A DNA stretch of 17,613 bases, from assembly GCA_007121375.1 (NCBI GenBank), contig SKLX01000166.1, positions 1 through 17,613 of the forward strand. The letters run 5' to 3'. The position numbers were made by a program, and so were the translations under genes. The notes under the pieces were generated by a model, which was not told the origin of the DNA, did not search any database, and worked only from the letters and a program-made list of their open reading frames with translations. The stretch comes from Bacillota bacterium. GTDB taxonomy: Bacteria; Bacillota; Dethiobacteria; SKNC01. Below, piece by piece: positions 1-7,015 of this stretch (position 1 is its first letter; each line of letters begins with the position of its first letter).

Positions 1-360
1 ATAATACATCCCCGGGCTGTTCTTCCAATAAGATTGGGGAATAAGCTGGTAAGTGAAGGAGTTGTTTTAAATATAGTGGGCTACTTATTTTTATATATAT
101 TCTTATTTATAATAGGTTCTTTACTGATGGCAGCCCTGGGGCTGGATTTAATTAGCTCCTTTTCAGCCGTAGCCGTTAGCCTGGGCAATATTGGTCCCGG
201 TCTGGAGATGGTAGGTCCCCTGGAAACTTATGCACCCCTTCCCCTAACTGCAAAACTTATATTGAGCTTTTTTATGCTAATAGGTCGTCTGGAAATCTTC
301 ACCGTTATGGTTTTGTTATTCTCCTTCATGACCAGGGCAGGCTTAGGGTTTAAAAATTAA
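1..360 (+). CDS. trkH: TrkH-family potassium uptake protein, C-terminal part (5' end outside window)
   Basis: This is the last 119 codons of a membrane potassium transporter subunit. The reading frame is open from base 1 and ends at TAA 358-360, so the gene starts before the window. The segment matches the C-terminal repeat of TrkH/KtrB proteins: HPRAVLPIRLG after the third pore repeat, a long hydrophobic helix, then SLGNIGPG, which is the selectivity-filter-like loop of the fourth pore repeat, followed by the terminal GRLEIFTVMVLL helix. TrkH forms the K+-conducting channel and normally works with the cytoplasmic regulator TrkA, which is not seen here. An in-frame TTG at 34 is internal and not a start. 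The gene is upstream of a separate promoter and riboswitch, so it is probably not part of the B12 operon. TrkH and KtrB are hard to separate from this fragment. Confidence 0.88.
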   Translation: MIHPRAVLPIRLGNKLVSEGVVLNIVGYLFLYIFLFIIGSLLMAALGLDLISSFSAVAVSLGNIGPGLEMVGPLETYAPLPLTAKLILSFFMLIGRLEIFTVMVLLFSFMTRAGLGFKN

Positions 361-445
361 GCTCAAGTTTTATAAAGTTTTTATGGGGTTTAGATGAAGG
401 TTTCCTGGAGTATTGTTGTAATTGGGGATTGTTTGGGATTGTTCC
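361..445. other. Intergenic stretch between trkH and the B12 promoter
   Basis: This is the first part of the 411-base gap before the B12 operon. It is T-rich, and I see no open frame, no convincing terminator hairpin for trkH and no tandem repeat in it. The rest of the gap is covered by the promoter, riboswitch and terminator entries. Confidence 0.5.
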
Positions 446-474
446 TTGTTTTTTGCGGGTTCTTGTGGTAAAAT
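446..474 (+). promoter_or_regulatory. Probable sigma-A promoter of the B12 operon (extended -10)
   Basis: A -10 box TAAAAT lies at 469-474, one base off the TATAAT consensus. It is preceded by TGG (466-468), which gives the TGn extended -10 element common in Bacillota. A -35-like TTGTTT lies at 446-451 with a 17-base spacer. Transcription would start near 480-482, about 17 bases before the first riboswitch helix, which is a sensible distance. The -35 matches only its first three bases, so the call rests mainly on the -10 and on position. Confidence 0.5.
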
Positions 475-497
475 AAATTGACATTTTAATAAAAATT

Positions 498-658
498 AGT
501 TAAGGGGTGCCCCGGGGAGGGGTTAAAAGGGAATCAGGTGAAAGACCTGAGCGGTCCCGCCACTGTAACCGGTTAGAACCTGTCAAACCACTGGAATTTA
601 TTATCCGGGAAGGGACAGAGTTCGGGGAGCCGGGAGCCAGGAAACCTGCCTGTTAACT
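498..658 (+). ncRNA. Cobalamin (B12) riboswitch aptamer
   Basis: The leader carries the conserved core of the cobalamin riboswitch in order: a GGTGCC element (505-511 region), GGTTAAAAGGGAA (531-543 region), the GCGGTCCCGCCACTGTAACC block (551-570), and the B12 box GCCAGGAAACCTGCC (636-650). The closing helix P1 can form between AGTTAA (498-503) and TTAACT (653-658). A peripheral helix CTGTC (580-584)/GACAG (614-618) lies in the variable part between core and B12 box. Binding of adenosylcobalamin or a related cobamide should lower expression of the downstream biosynthesis genes. The ribosome site of the first gene lies about 100 bases further on and behind a terminator, so control is likely transcriptional. 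Motif recognition is confident; the exact ends are approximate. Confidence 0.95.
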
Positions 659-700
659 TGTTTTGTATATCCTTCCGCGGAAAAAGGGTGTACCACCTTT

Positions 701-728
701 CCCTGTTTCCCAGAAGACAGGGTTTTTT
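701..728 (+). terminator. Intrinsic terminator forming the riboswitch expression platform
   Basis: CCCTGT (701-706) pairs with ACAGGG (717-722), optionally extended inward by TTC/GAA, and is followed directly by six T (723-728) and then G and five more T. It lies 43 bases after the riboswitch P1 helix and 43 bases before the first gene's start. This is the usual place for a ligand-controlled terminator that stops transcription when cobalamin is bound. Confidence 0.85.
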
Positions 729-758
729 GTTTTTAAAAATTTTATTTTTTATAAAGCT

Positions 759-766
759 GGGAGGGG
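759..766 (+). promoter_or_regulatory. Ribosome binding site that fixes the first cobQ start at TTG 772
   Basis: GGGAGGGG lies 5 bases before TTG 772. The same frame is open back to a TTG at 658, but that would place coding sequence across the riboswitch closing helix and terminator. ATG 787 is 20 bases from this site, too far for normal initiation. Confidence 0.75.
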
Positions 767-771
767 TAATC

Positions 772-2331
772 TTGGCTGGAGTAATAATGTTCCAGGGCAC
801 GGCCTCCAACGTGGGAAAGAGTGCTTTGGCCACGGCCTTGTGCCGAATATTTAAGCAGGAGGGTTTGAGGGTTGCTCCCTTTAAAAGCTGGAATATGGCC
901 CTTAATTCTTATGTAACCTCTTGTGGCGGTGAGATTGGTAGGGCTCAGGGGGAACAGGCTATGGCCTGTGGTATCGAACCTTCTGTGGATATGAACCCTA
1001 TCCTGGTTAAACCCAAGGGGGATGGGGAGTCCCAGGTTATTATACGGGGAAAGCCCTGGCGGGATAGAAAGGTAGGGGAAGAGGAGAAAGAATATCGGGA
1101 AGTTTGTTTAAGGGCTATCTCCCAATCCCTGGAAAACCTGAAAGGACAATATGATTACCTGGTTATAGAGGGAGCAGGAAGCCCTGCGGAAATAAATCTA
1201 AAAGACGGGGATATGGCTAATATGAAGGTTGCCCTCATGGCCGATGCTCCGGTGATCCTGGTAGCCGATGTGGACCGGGGAGGGGCCCTGGCTTCAGCAG
1301 TAGGAACCATGATGCTTTTAACTCCCAGGGAAAAAGAACAGGTAGCCGGCTTTATTTTTAACAAGTTCCGGGGAGACCTGGCTATCCTGGAACCGGGCCT
1401 ACGCATTGTAGAGGAAAGGACAGGCAAGCCTGTCCTGGGAGTTATTCCCCATATGCGGGGGTTAAACCTGGCCGCCGAGGATGGGGTGGTCCTGGAGGAA
1501 AAGAATAAGGATTCAGGAAACAGTTTAAAAATAAAGGAAATGATTGACCTGGTGGTTATTAACCTGCCCCGGATTTCCAATTTCACTGATTTTGACATAT
1601 TACAGGAAGAACCGGGGGTGGCCCTTCGCTTTGTAAAGGGGAAAGAAGATATAGGTTACCCCGATGCCATTATAATTCCCGGTTCAAAAAACAGTGTTTC
1701 CGATTTAATGCATTTACATGAAAAGGGAATGGTTGAGCCAATCAAGGAGGCTGCAGAAAGGGGAATTCCCGTTATTGGCGTTTGCGGTGGATACCAGATG
1801 CTGGGCAGGGAACTGAGGGATCCTTTTAATACGGAATCCTCCCATGGAAGTATCCCTGGCCTGGGCCTTTTGGATACCATCACTTCTTTTTACCCTGAAA
1901 AGCAAACCTATCAGGCAGAAGCTAGGATAAAAGGCCTTTCCCGCCTGCTCCCCTCCCTGGAGGGAGAAGTCTTGCAGGGCTATGAGATACACATGGGGCA
2001 GACGGAACTCCTGGAGGAGGCCCCGCCGGCCTTTTGCATCCATAAGCGTTCCGGCAGGGAGGTTTTTACCCCTGACGGGGCAGTAAGTAAAAAGGGCTTT
2101 GTCTTTGGGACTTATCTCCACGGTATATTTGATAATTACTCCTTTCGAAAGGTTTTTTTGAAATATCTTTTTGAAAAAAAAGGACTTACCCCGCCGGAAG
2201 AGGAAGAAATTACCCTGGCGGACAGGCTAAACAGGACTTATGATTCCCTGGCAGAGGTGGTCCGGGAAAATCTGGACATGGATTTTATCTATGATCTGGT
2301 GGGTGCAACCTCAAAACTCCGGGAAAAGTAA
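772..2331 (+). CDS. cobQ: Cobyric acid synthase, first of two tandem copies (divergent)
   Basis: Glutamine- and ATP-dependent amidotransferase; family members amidate the b, d, e and g carboxylates of adenosylcobyrinic acid a,c-diamide to give cobyric acid. From TTG 772 it has 519 residues, normal for CobQ/CbiP. The N-terminal BioD-like synthetase domain carries the P-loop GTASNVGKS (9-17), the IEGAGSPAEINL segment and DVDRGG (166-171). The C-terminal class I glutaminase domain has Cys338 in GVCGGYQMLG and His450 in GTYLHGIF, so it looks catalytically intact. It departs from the family, and from the copy next door, at normally conserved places: FKSWNM with Trp40 instead of Gln, DRGGALA instead of DRGGVFA (172-173), and DMANM instead of DIVNM/DLVNM. 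First gene after the riboswitch. I infer either a shared or a specialised amidation role; the family call is firm, the exact substrate is not. Confidence 0.93.
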   Translation: MAGVIMFQGTASNVGKSALATALCRIFKQEGLRVAPFKSWNMALNSYVTSCGGEIGRAQGEQAMACGIEPSVDMNPILVKPKGDGESQVIIRGKPWRDRKVGEEEKEYREVCLRAISQSLENLKGQYDYLVIEGAGSPAEINLKDGDMANMKVALMADAPVILVADVDRGGALASAVGTMMLLTPREKEQVAGFIFNKFRGDLAILEPGLRIVEERTGKPVLGVIPHMRGLNLAAEDGVVLEEKNKDSGNSLKIKEMIDLVVINLPRISNFTDFDILQEEPGVALRFVKGKEDIGYPDAIIIPGSKNSVSDLMHLHEKGMVEPIKEAAERGIPVIGVCGGYQMLGRELRDPFNTESSHGSIPGLGLLDTITSFYPEKQTYQAEARIKGLSRLLPSLEGEVLQGYEIHMGQTELLEEAPPAFCIHKRSGREVFTPDGAVSKKGFVFGTYLHGIFDNYSFRKVFLKYLFEKKGLTPPEEEEITLADRLNRTYDSLAEVVRENLDMDFIYDLVGATSKLREK

Positions 2332-2334
2332 AAG

Positions 2335-2356
2335 GCAGGGAAACTATAATCCCTGC
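2335..2356 (+). promoter_or_regulatory. Hairpin between the two cobQ genes, abutting the second gene's Shine-Dalgarno
   Basis: GCAGGG (2335-2340) and CCCTGC (2351-2356) form a perfect six-base-pair stem with a 10-base loop. It fills most of the 39-base gap and ends one base before AGGAGGG (2357-2363). No T-tract follows, so it is not an intrinsic terminator. It could affect mRNA stability or initiation of the second cobQ; that is inference. Confidence 0.45.
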
Positions 2357-2370
2357 AGGAGGGTCTAGTG

Positions 2371-3867
2371 ATGACTGGAAAAGCAATCATGATACAGGGA
2401 ACGGGCTCTGATGTGGGTAAAAGTGTTTTAACGGCTGCCTTATGCCGTATTTTTGTGCGGAAAGGTTACCGGGTGGCTCCCTTTAAAGCCCAGAACATGG
2501 CCCTGAACTCCTTTGTAACCCTGGAGGGTGGGGAAATAGGCCGGGCCCAGGCGGTCCAGGCGGCAGCAGCCCGGGCAGAACCTTCCTTTCACATGAACCC
2601 GGTCCTTTTAAAGCCCAGGGAGGACACTTCAGCCCAGGTAATAGTCCATGGATTTCCCGTGGGCAACCTGGAGGCAGGAGAATACATTGCTTACAAGAAA
2701 AAACTTATCCCCCGGGTCAGGGAATCCCTGGATTATCTGAAAGAAAACTATGACCTGGTGGTTATTGAAGGGGCAGGAAGCCCTGCCGAGGTTAATTTAA
2801 GGGAACATGACCTGGTAAACATGGCCACGGCCTTTGAGGCCAATTCCCCCGTCCTCTTAGCTGCTGATATTGACCGGGGAGGGGTTTTTGCTACCCTGGT
2901 AGGGACTTTTGCCCTCCTGGAAGAGAAAGAAAGAAATATGATCAAGGGCATTATTATCAATAAGTTTAGGGGCCAGCTGGAAAGGTTGAAACCGGGGCTG
3001 GAAGAACTGGAAGGCCTGGTTAAGACCCCGGTTACAGGGGTAGTTCCCTATTACACTCACCTGCGCATTCCTGAGGAGGATACTTATCTGCCCCAAGAAA
3101 AAAAGAAGGGGGAAAAGGATCTGGAAATACTGGTGGTTAACCTTCCCCACATATCAAATTTTACTGATTTTGATCCTCTGGAGGAAATGGAAGGGGTTTA
3201 TCTGAGATATGCGGTAAATCCTGAAGAAATGGGTAACCCCCAGGCCCTGATTATACCGGGCAGTAAAAACACCATTGAAGACCTGGCTTACCTGTGGGAT
3301 AAGGGCTGGGCGGAAAAGATTATTGCCTTTGCCCGGGAAGGGGGCCTGGTAGCAGGAATTTGCGGTGGTTACCAGATGCTGGGAAGAGAAATTGTTGATG
3401 TCCAGGGTACAGAATCCAGGATTCATCGGATAAAGGGCCTGGGGCTTTTAAATATAAAAACGGAGTTTTATCCAGAAAAGGTTACTTGCCAGGCGGGAGG
3501 AAAAGTTGTGGCCACAGGTGACCTGGTAGAGGGATACGAGATTCACATGGGCCGGACCCGGCTCCTTGAAGGAGTTGAGCCCTTTTTAAAATTAACCTGG
3601 CGGGGCAGGGAAAGTATAGAAGAATTTGACGGGGCTATCAGGGAGGATGGGCAGATTTTTGGGACCTATCTCCACGGCCTTTTTGACCAGGTTTCTTTCC
3701 GGGTCAAGTTTATAAACAAGCTGCGGGCCCTTAAGGGACTCTCCCCCCTTAAAGAGGAGGGCCAGCTGAGCCAGTTCCAGGTGTGGGAAAAAAGTTTTGA
3801 AGGGTTGGCTGACCTGGTGGAAGAAAGCCTGGACATGGACTATATCAGCGGCCTCCTCTCCCTCTAA
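2371..3867 (+). CDS. cobQ: Cobyric acid synthase, second tandem copy (canonical)
   Basis: Same family and reaction as the preceding gene: ATP- and glutamine-dependent amidation of four side chains of adenosylcobyrinic acid a,c-diamide. With 498 residues it is full length. P-loop GTGSDVGKS (10-18), FKAQNMALNSFVT with the usual Gln41, GGEIGRAQ, MNPVLLKP, IEGAGSPAEVNL, DIDRGGVFA (166-174), glutaminase Cys331 in GICGGYQMLG and His435 in GTYLHGLF are all as expected. This makes it the better candidate for the standard CobQ/CbiP function. ATG 2371 sits 7 bases after AGGAGGG (2357-2363); an adjoining GTG at 2368 is a possible alternative. It lies 39 bases after the first copy and the two proteins align with almost no gaps through the N-terminal domain, so a tandem duplication followed by divergence, or acquisition of a second copy, is likely. 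Confidence 0.96.
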   Translation: MTGKAIMIQGTGSDVGKSVLTAALCRIFVRKGYRVAPFKAQNMALNSFVTLEGGEIGRAQAVQAAAARAEPSFHMNPVLLKPREDTSAQVIVHGFPVGNLEAGEYIAYKKKLIPRVRESLDYLKENYDLVVIEGAGSPAEVNLREHDLVNMATAFEANSPVLLAADIDRGGVFATLVGTFALLEEKERNMIKGIIINKFRGQLERLKPGLEELEGLVKTPVTGVVPYYTHLRIPEEDTYLPQEKKKGEKDLEILVVNLPHISNFTDFDPLEEMEGVYLRYAVNPEEMGNPQALIIPGSKNTIEDLAYLWDKGWAEKIIAFAREGGLVAGICGGYQMLGREIVDVQGTESRIHRIKGLGLLNIKTEFYPEKVTCQAGGKVVATGDLVEGYEIHMGRTRLLEGVEPFLKLTWRGRESIEEFDGAIREDGQIFGTYLHGLFDQVSFRVKFINKLRALKGLSPLKEEGQLSQFQVWEKSFEGLADLVEESLDMDYISGLLSL

Positions 3868-3896
3868 TTATATGGCTGACAGGAGTGGTAAGCGAG

Positions 3897-5081
3897 TTGA
3901 ACGAGGACAGGAATTATGAAGAGACAAAAGAAAATACCCTGGGAAGCCACCGGCTTCCTGACGGCAGGGTTCTTCGCCGGGGTTATACTACCGGCACCTG
4001 TGCTGCGGCGGCAGCTCGGGCTGCCCTGTCAATGCTGGTTGAGGGAAGGCCCCTGGAACATGTGGCCCTGTCAACTCCTGCCGGAAAAGAACTCAGGTTA
4101 AAAGTATTAGATCCCCAGTTTAACCAGGATTTTTCCCTTTGTGCCGTGGAAAAGGATGCAGGAGATGACCCGGACATTACCAACGGGGTAAAAGTTTACG
4201 CCCGGGTGGAATATATAACTGAAGAGGGAATTCACCTGGAGGGGGGAGAAGGAGTGGGCCGGGTTACCAGACCGGGACTTTCTCTACCCGTGGGGTCCAG
4301 TGCTATAAACCCGGCACCCCGCCAGCAAATAAAGGAAGTCTTGAAAGAACTGGCTCCCTCCCGCCGGGGCATTAAGGTTACCATAAGCATTCCGGGGGGG
4401 GAAAGGCTGGCGGAAAAAACCTTAAATTCTGCCCTGGGCATTGAAGGAGGCTTATCCATTTTGGGAACTACCGGTATTGTAGAGCCCATGTCGGAAGAAG
4501 CCATCCAGAAATCCCTGGTCCTGCAGATTCCCCAGGCCCTGGAAGAGGGTTTTACCAGCCTGGCTCTAACTCCAGGCCGTCGGGGTAAAAGGCAGGCGGA
4601 GGAAATTTTGGGACTTCCTCCAGGTGCGGTCCTGCAGATGAGTAACTTTGTGGGCTATATGCTCTCCAGCTGCCTTAAATATGGCGTTCAGGAGGTTATC
4701 CTGTGTGGCAGCCTGGGTAAACTGGTCAAGGTGGCGGGAGGCATATTTAACACCCACAGCAGGCAGGCCGATGCCCGGCGGGAAATCCTGGCTGCCTTTA
4801 CCGCCCGGGAAGGAGCTCCCCGGGAACTAATTGAAGAAATAATGGGGGGAGTTACGGTGGAAGGAGCCGTGGACAGCATAAAGGAAGCAGGCCTGGAAAG
4901 GGTTTTTTCCTGTATTGCCCGGGCCTCCAGCCTGCGGGCAGAGGACTACTCGAAAAAAAAGATTAAAGTAGGAACTATATTACTTAATTACAAGGGGAAA
5001 GTTTTAGGGGCTGATAAAAAGGCCCTGGAGATTGGAGGAAAACTGGGATGTCATCAGAGTATATTACCCTGGTGGGAATAG
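3897..5081 (+). CDS. cbiD: Cobalt-precorrin-5B (C1)-methyltransferase CbiD
   Basis: Methylates C1 of the ring in the anaerobic pathway, using S-adenosylmethionine, after CbiG has opened the ring A lactone. The family signature RRGYTTGTCA lies at residues 27-36, followed by the Ala-rich helix; LSTPAGKEL, VEKDAGDDPDITNG, LGTTGIVEPMS, MSNFVGYML and HSRQADARRE are also typical of CbiD. Length 394 residues is slightly long for the family. The start is uncertain: TTG 3897 has AGGAG (3881-3885) 11 bases upstream, while an in-frame GTG at 3885 overlaps that same AGGAG and so lacks a usable site of its own. The 3' end overlaps cbiE by 34 bases and terminates in PWWE-stop inside the cbiE glycine-loop codons. 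CbiD is unrelated in sequence to the other ring methyltransferases of the operon. Confidence 0.95.
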   Translation: MNEDRNYEETKENTLGSHRLPDGRVLRRGYTTGTCAAAAARAALSMLVEGRPLEHVALSTPAGKELRLKVLDPQFNQDFSLCAVEKDAGDDPDITNGVKVYARVEYITEEGIHLEGGEGVGRVTRPGLSLPVGSSAINPAPRQQIKEVLKELAPSRRGIKVTISIPGGERLAEKTLNSALGIEGGLSILGTTGIVEPMSEEAIQKSLVLQIPQALEEGFTSLALTPGRRGKRQAEEILGLPPGAVLQMSNFVGYMLSSCLKYGVQEVILCGSLGKLVKVAGGIFNTHSRQADARREILAAFTAREGAPRELIEEIMGGVTVEGAVDSIKEAGLERVFSCIARASSLRAEDYSKKKIKVGTILLNYKGKVLGADKKALEIGGKLGCHQSILPWWE

Positions 5082-5692
5082 GGCCGGGAAGTTCCGAATA
5101 TATCCTTCCCATTGCTCAAAGGGCCATAGAGGAGGCCCAGATCCTGGTAGGGGGTAAGCGAGCCCTGGAAAGCTTTGCTTCAAAGGGGCAGGAGACATTT
5201 CCGATAACAGGAAAATTAGAAGAGGTGGTTTCCTATCTGAGAGAGATTCCTGACGGGAAAAAGGTTGTGGTTCTGGTTTCTGGAGATCCCGGGTTTTACA
5301 GTTTTTTAAATTACCTTAAGGAAAAAATTCCTTCCCGACATTTGAAAGTTATCCCGGGCATTAGTGCTTTCCAGGTGGCTTTTGCCAGGATTCAGTCTTC
5401 CTGGCACGACGCCAGCCTTTTCAGCCTTCACGGCAGGAGAATAGAAAACCTGGCCTCTTTTATAGAAGAAAAATTAAAAGAAGTGTCCCGGGTAGCCTTT
5501 TTAACGGATAACCGCCTTACTCCCGACGGGGCTGCCCGGCTTTTGCTGGAGGAGGGATTTAAAGGGGAGGTTCCCCTTTATGTGTTAACGGATTTAACTC
5601 TTCCCACAGAGAAGGTGGAAAAAATGTCTCTGGAGGAGCTGGCCCGGAGCAAAGAAAAAGGAAACAGTGTGGTGGTGTTGGGAGATGTCTGA
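5048..5692 (+). CDS. cbiE: Cobalt-precorrin-7 (C5)-methyltransferase CbiE
   Basis: S-adenosylmethionine-dependent methyltransferase that methylates C5; together with CbiT it does the work of the fused CobL of the aerobic pathway. At 214 residues it is a normal CbiE. The tetrapyrrole methyltransferase fold is shown by VGIGPG (9-14), VSGDPGFYSFL (from residue 77, the second glycine loop), VIPGISAFQVAFARI and SLHGR. ATG 5048 has GGAGGA (5035-5040) 7 bases upstream, within the end of cbiD. The gene overlaps cbiD by 34 bases and the next gene, cbiT, by 8 bases, so translation is probably coupled. Separate cbiE and cbiT genes are the usual state in anaerobic Bacillota. Confidence 0.95.
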   Translation: MSSEYITLVGIGPGSSEYILPIAQRAIEEAQILVGGKRALESFASKGQETFPITGKLEEVVSYLREIPDGKKVVVLVSGDPGFYSFLNYLKEKIPSRHLKVIPGISAFQVAFARIQSSWHDASLFSLHGRRIENLASFIEEKLKEVSRVAFLTDNRLTPDGAARLLLEEGFKGEVPLYVLTDLTLPTEKVEKMSLEELARSKEKGNSVVVLGDV

Positions 5693-6290
5693 GAAAAAAT
5701 GGCCTTACCTTACTCCCGGTATCAGGGATGAGGAGTTCCACCAGGGGAGGAACATCCCCTTGACCAAGGAGGAGGTGCGGGTGCTGGTTTTATCCAAAAC
5801 CCGTATCCGGGAAGACCAGGTGATTTACGATATAGGGGCAGGTACGGGATCAATAAGTATTGAAAGTGCCCTTCTGGCCCAAAAGGGAAGGGTCTATGCC
5901 ATAGAGCGGAATCCGGCAGCCCTGGAGCTTCTCCAAAAAAATAAGGAGCTTTTTAAAGTGGATAACCTGGAGATTGTAGAGGGGAATGCCCCTGAATCTA
6001 TAGAAGGCCTTCCCGGGGCAGATCGGATAATCATTGGAGGTAGTGGCGGAAAGCTGGAAAAAATCCTGGAGGTTTGTGCCTCCAAGCTTAAAGGAAAAGG
6101 GATTGTTACCGTTACGGCAGTTACCATGAACACCCTGGCTTCAGCCCAGTCCCTCCTGGATAAAGAACCCTGGAAAAACTTGCAGATGGTCCAGATTAGT
6201 GTAAACAGGGCAGAAAAAGCAGGAAAGTTTAAAATATTTAAAGCACTAAATCCCGTTTTTATTCTGACGGCAGAGGGGGGTTTTGATTAA
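5685..6290 (+). CDS. cbiT: Cobalt-precorrin-6B (C15)-methyltransferase, decarboxylating, CbiT
   Basis: Methylates C15 and decarboxylates the C12 acetate side chain. The 201-residue protein has the class I (Rossmann) methyltransferase fold, unlike its neighbours: YDIGAGTGSISIE with the glycine loop at 51-55, an acidic residue Glu74 after the second strand (AIERN) for the SAM ribose, and IIIGGSGGKLEKIL. PGIRDEEF near the N-terminus is typical of CbiT. I chose ATG 5685, which follows GGTGGTG and gives the expected N-terminus; the in-frame GTG 5667 would only add WWCWE-type residues read from the end of cbiE. It overlaps cbiE by 8 bases, and its stop shares one base with the next start (TAATG at 6288-6292). 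Confidence 0.95.
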   Translation: MSEKKWPYLTPGIRDEEFHQGRNIPLTKEEVRVLVLSKTRIREDQVIYDIGAGTGSISIESALLAQKGRVYAIERNPAALELLQKNKELFKVDNLEIVEGNAPESIEGLPGADRIIIGGSGGKLEKILEVCASKLKGKGIVTVTAVTMNTLASAQSLLDKEPWKNLQMVQISVNRAEKAGKFKIFKALNPVFILTAEGGFD

Positions 6291-6988
6291 TGAAGGGGAA
6301 ATTATATGCAGTGGGGGTAGGGCCCGGTGAGCCCTCCCTGTTAACCATAAAGGCTCTGAAAGTACTGGAAGAAGCCCGGGTAGTGGCAGTGCCCAAGGGA
6401 AAAGCGGAAAAGGGAAGCCTGGCCCTTTCTATTATTAAGGATTACATAAAGGACAAGGAAGTCCTGGAACTGGTTTTTCCCATGACAGATAATAAAGAAG
6501 TGCTGGAGGAATTCTGGGAAAAGGCGGCAGAAAAAGTAGGAGCCCTCCTGGAAAAAGGAGAAAAAGTGGTTTTTGCTACCCTGGGGGACCCTTCCCTGTA
6601 CAGTACTTTTTCCTACTTAAAGTCTTACCTGGAAAAGCAGGGGAACAGTTTTTCCGTGGAGGTGATTCCGGGGATTAATTCCTTTTCGGCAGCAGCTTCC
6701 CTTTTACAGTTATCCCTGGTGGAAGGGGACCAGAACCTGGCTGTCGTTTCCGCTCCTCAAAACATTTCCCGCCTTAAAGAAGTATTGAAAATTTTTGATA
6801 CGGTGGTAATTTTAAAGGTCAACAAGTACCTGGAAGAGATAATGAAGGTCCTGGAGGAAATGGGCCTGGAGGATAAGGGCTACTTTGTCAGCAGGTGCGG
6901 CAGGGAAGATGAGTATTTTTCCAGAGATCTGAAAGGACTTCTGGAGGAGAAACTGGATTATCTTTCCATGATAATAGTTCGTAAGTAA
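6290..6988 (+). CDS. cbiL: Cobalt-factor II / precorrin-2 C20-methyltransferase CbiL
   Basis: Adds the methyl group at C20, the first methylation after cobalt insertion. The 232-residue protein shows the tetrapyrrole methyltransferase fold: VGVGPGEPSLLT at the N-terminus with the glycine loop at 9-13, then AVPKG, TLGDPSLYSTFSYL (GDPSLY at 99-104), and VIPGINSFSAAAS. AVPKG and GDPSLYST are characteristic of CbiL/CobI rather than the C11 or C17 enzymes. It overlaps cbiT by a single base; a G-run AGAGGGGGG ends 9 bases before ATG 6290 and serves as the ribosome site. Whether it acts on the cobalt-containing or metal-free substrate follows from the anaerobic context, not from the sequence itself. 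Confidence 0.95.
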   Translation: MKGKLYAVGVGPGEPSLLTIKALKVLEEARVVAVPKGKAEKGSLALSIIKDYIKDKEVLELVFPMTDNKEVLEEFWEKAAEKVGALLEKGEKVVFATLGDPSLYSTFSYLKSYLEKQGNSFSVEVIPGINSFSAAASLLQLSLVEGDQNLAVVSAPQNISRLKEVLKIFDTVVILKVNKYLEEIMKVLEEMGLEDKGYFVSRCGREDEYFSRDLKGLLEEKLDYLSMIIVRK

Positions 6989-7015
6989 AAGTTAGAGGAT
7001 AGAGGTGGATTAGTC

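Noticed and set aside
478..483. Perfect TTGACA as a -35 box
   Set aside because: The region 17 bases downstream is TAAGGG within the riboswitch, not a usable -10, and transcription would begin inside the aptamer.
658..771. Upstream extension of the first cobQ frame to a TTG at 658
   Set aside because: It would run through the riboswitch closing helix and the intrinsic terminator, has no ribosome site, and encodes a Phe/Leu/Lys-rich stretch unlike the CobQ N-terminus.
573..833. Reverse-strand open frame across the riboswitch
   Set aside because: It overlies the aptamer, terminator and cobQ start, with no recognisable protein features; it is a chance frame.
2345..2350. TATAAT as an internal promoter for the second cobQ
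   Set aside because: No -35-like sequence lies 16-18 bases upstream, and the hexamer is in the loop of the intergenic hairpin.
5667..5684. GTG 5667 as the cbiT start
   Set aside because: It adds only WWCWE-type residues read from the end of cbiE; ATG 5685 gives the normal CbiT N-terminus.
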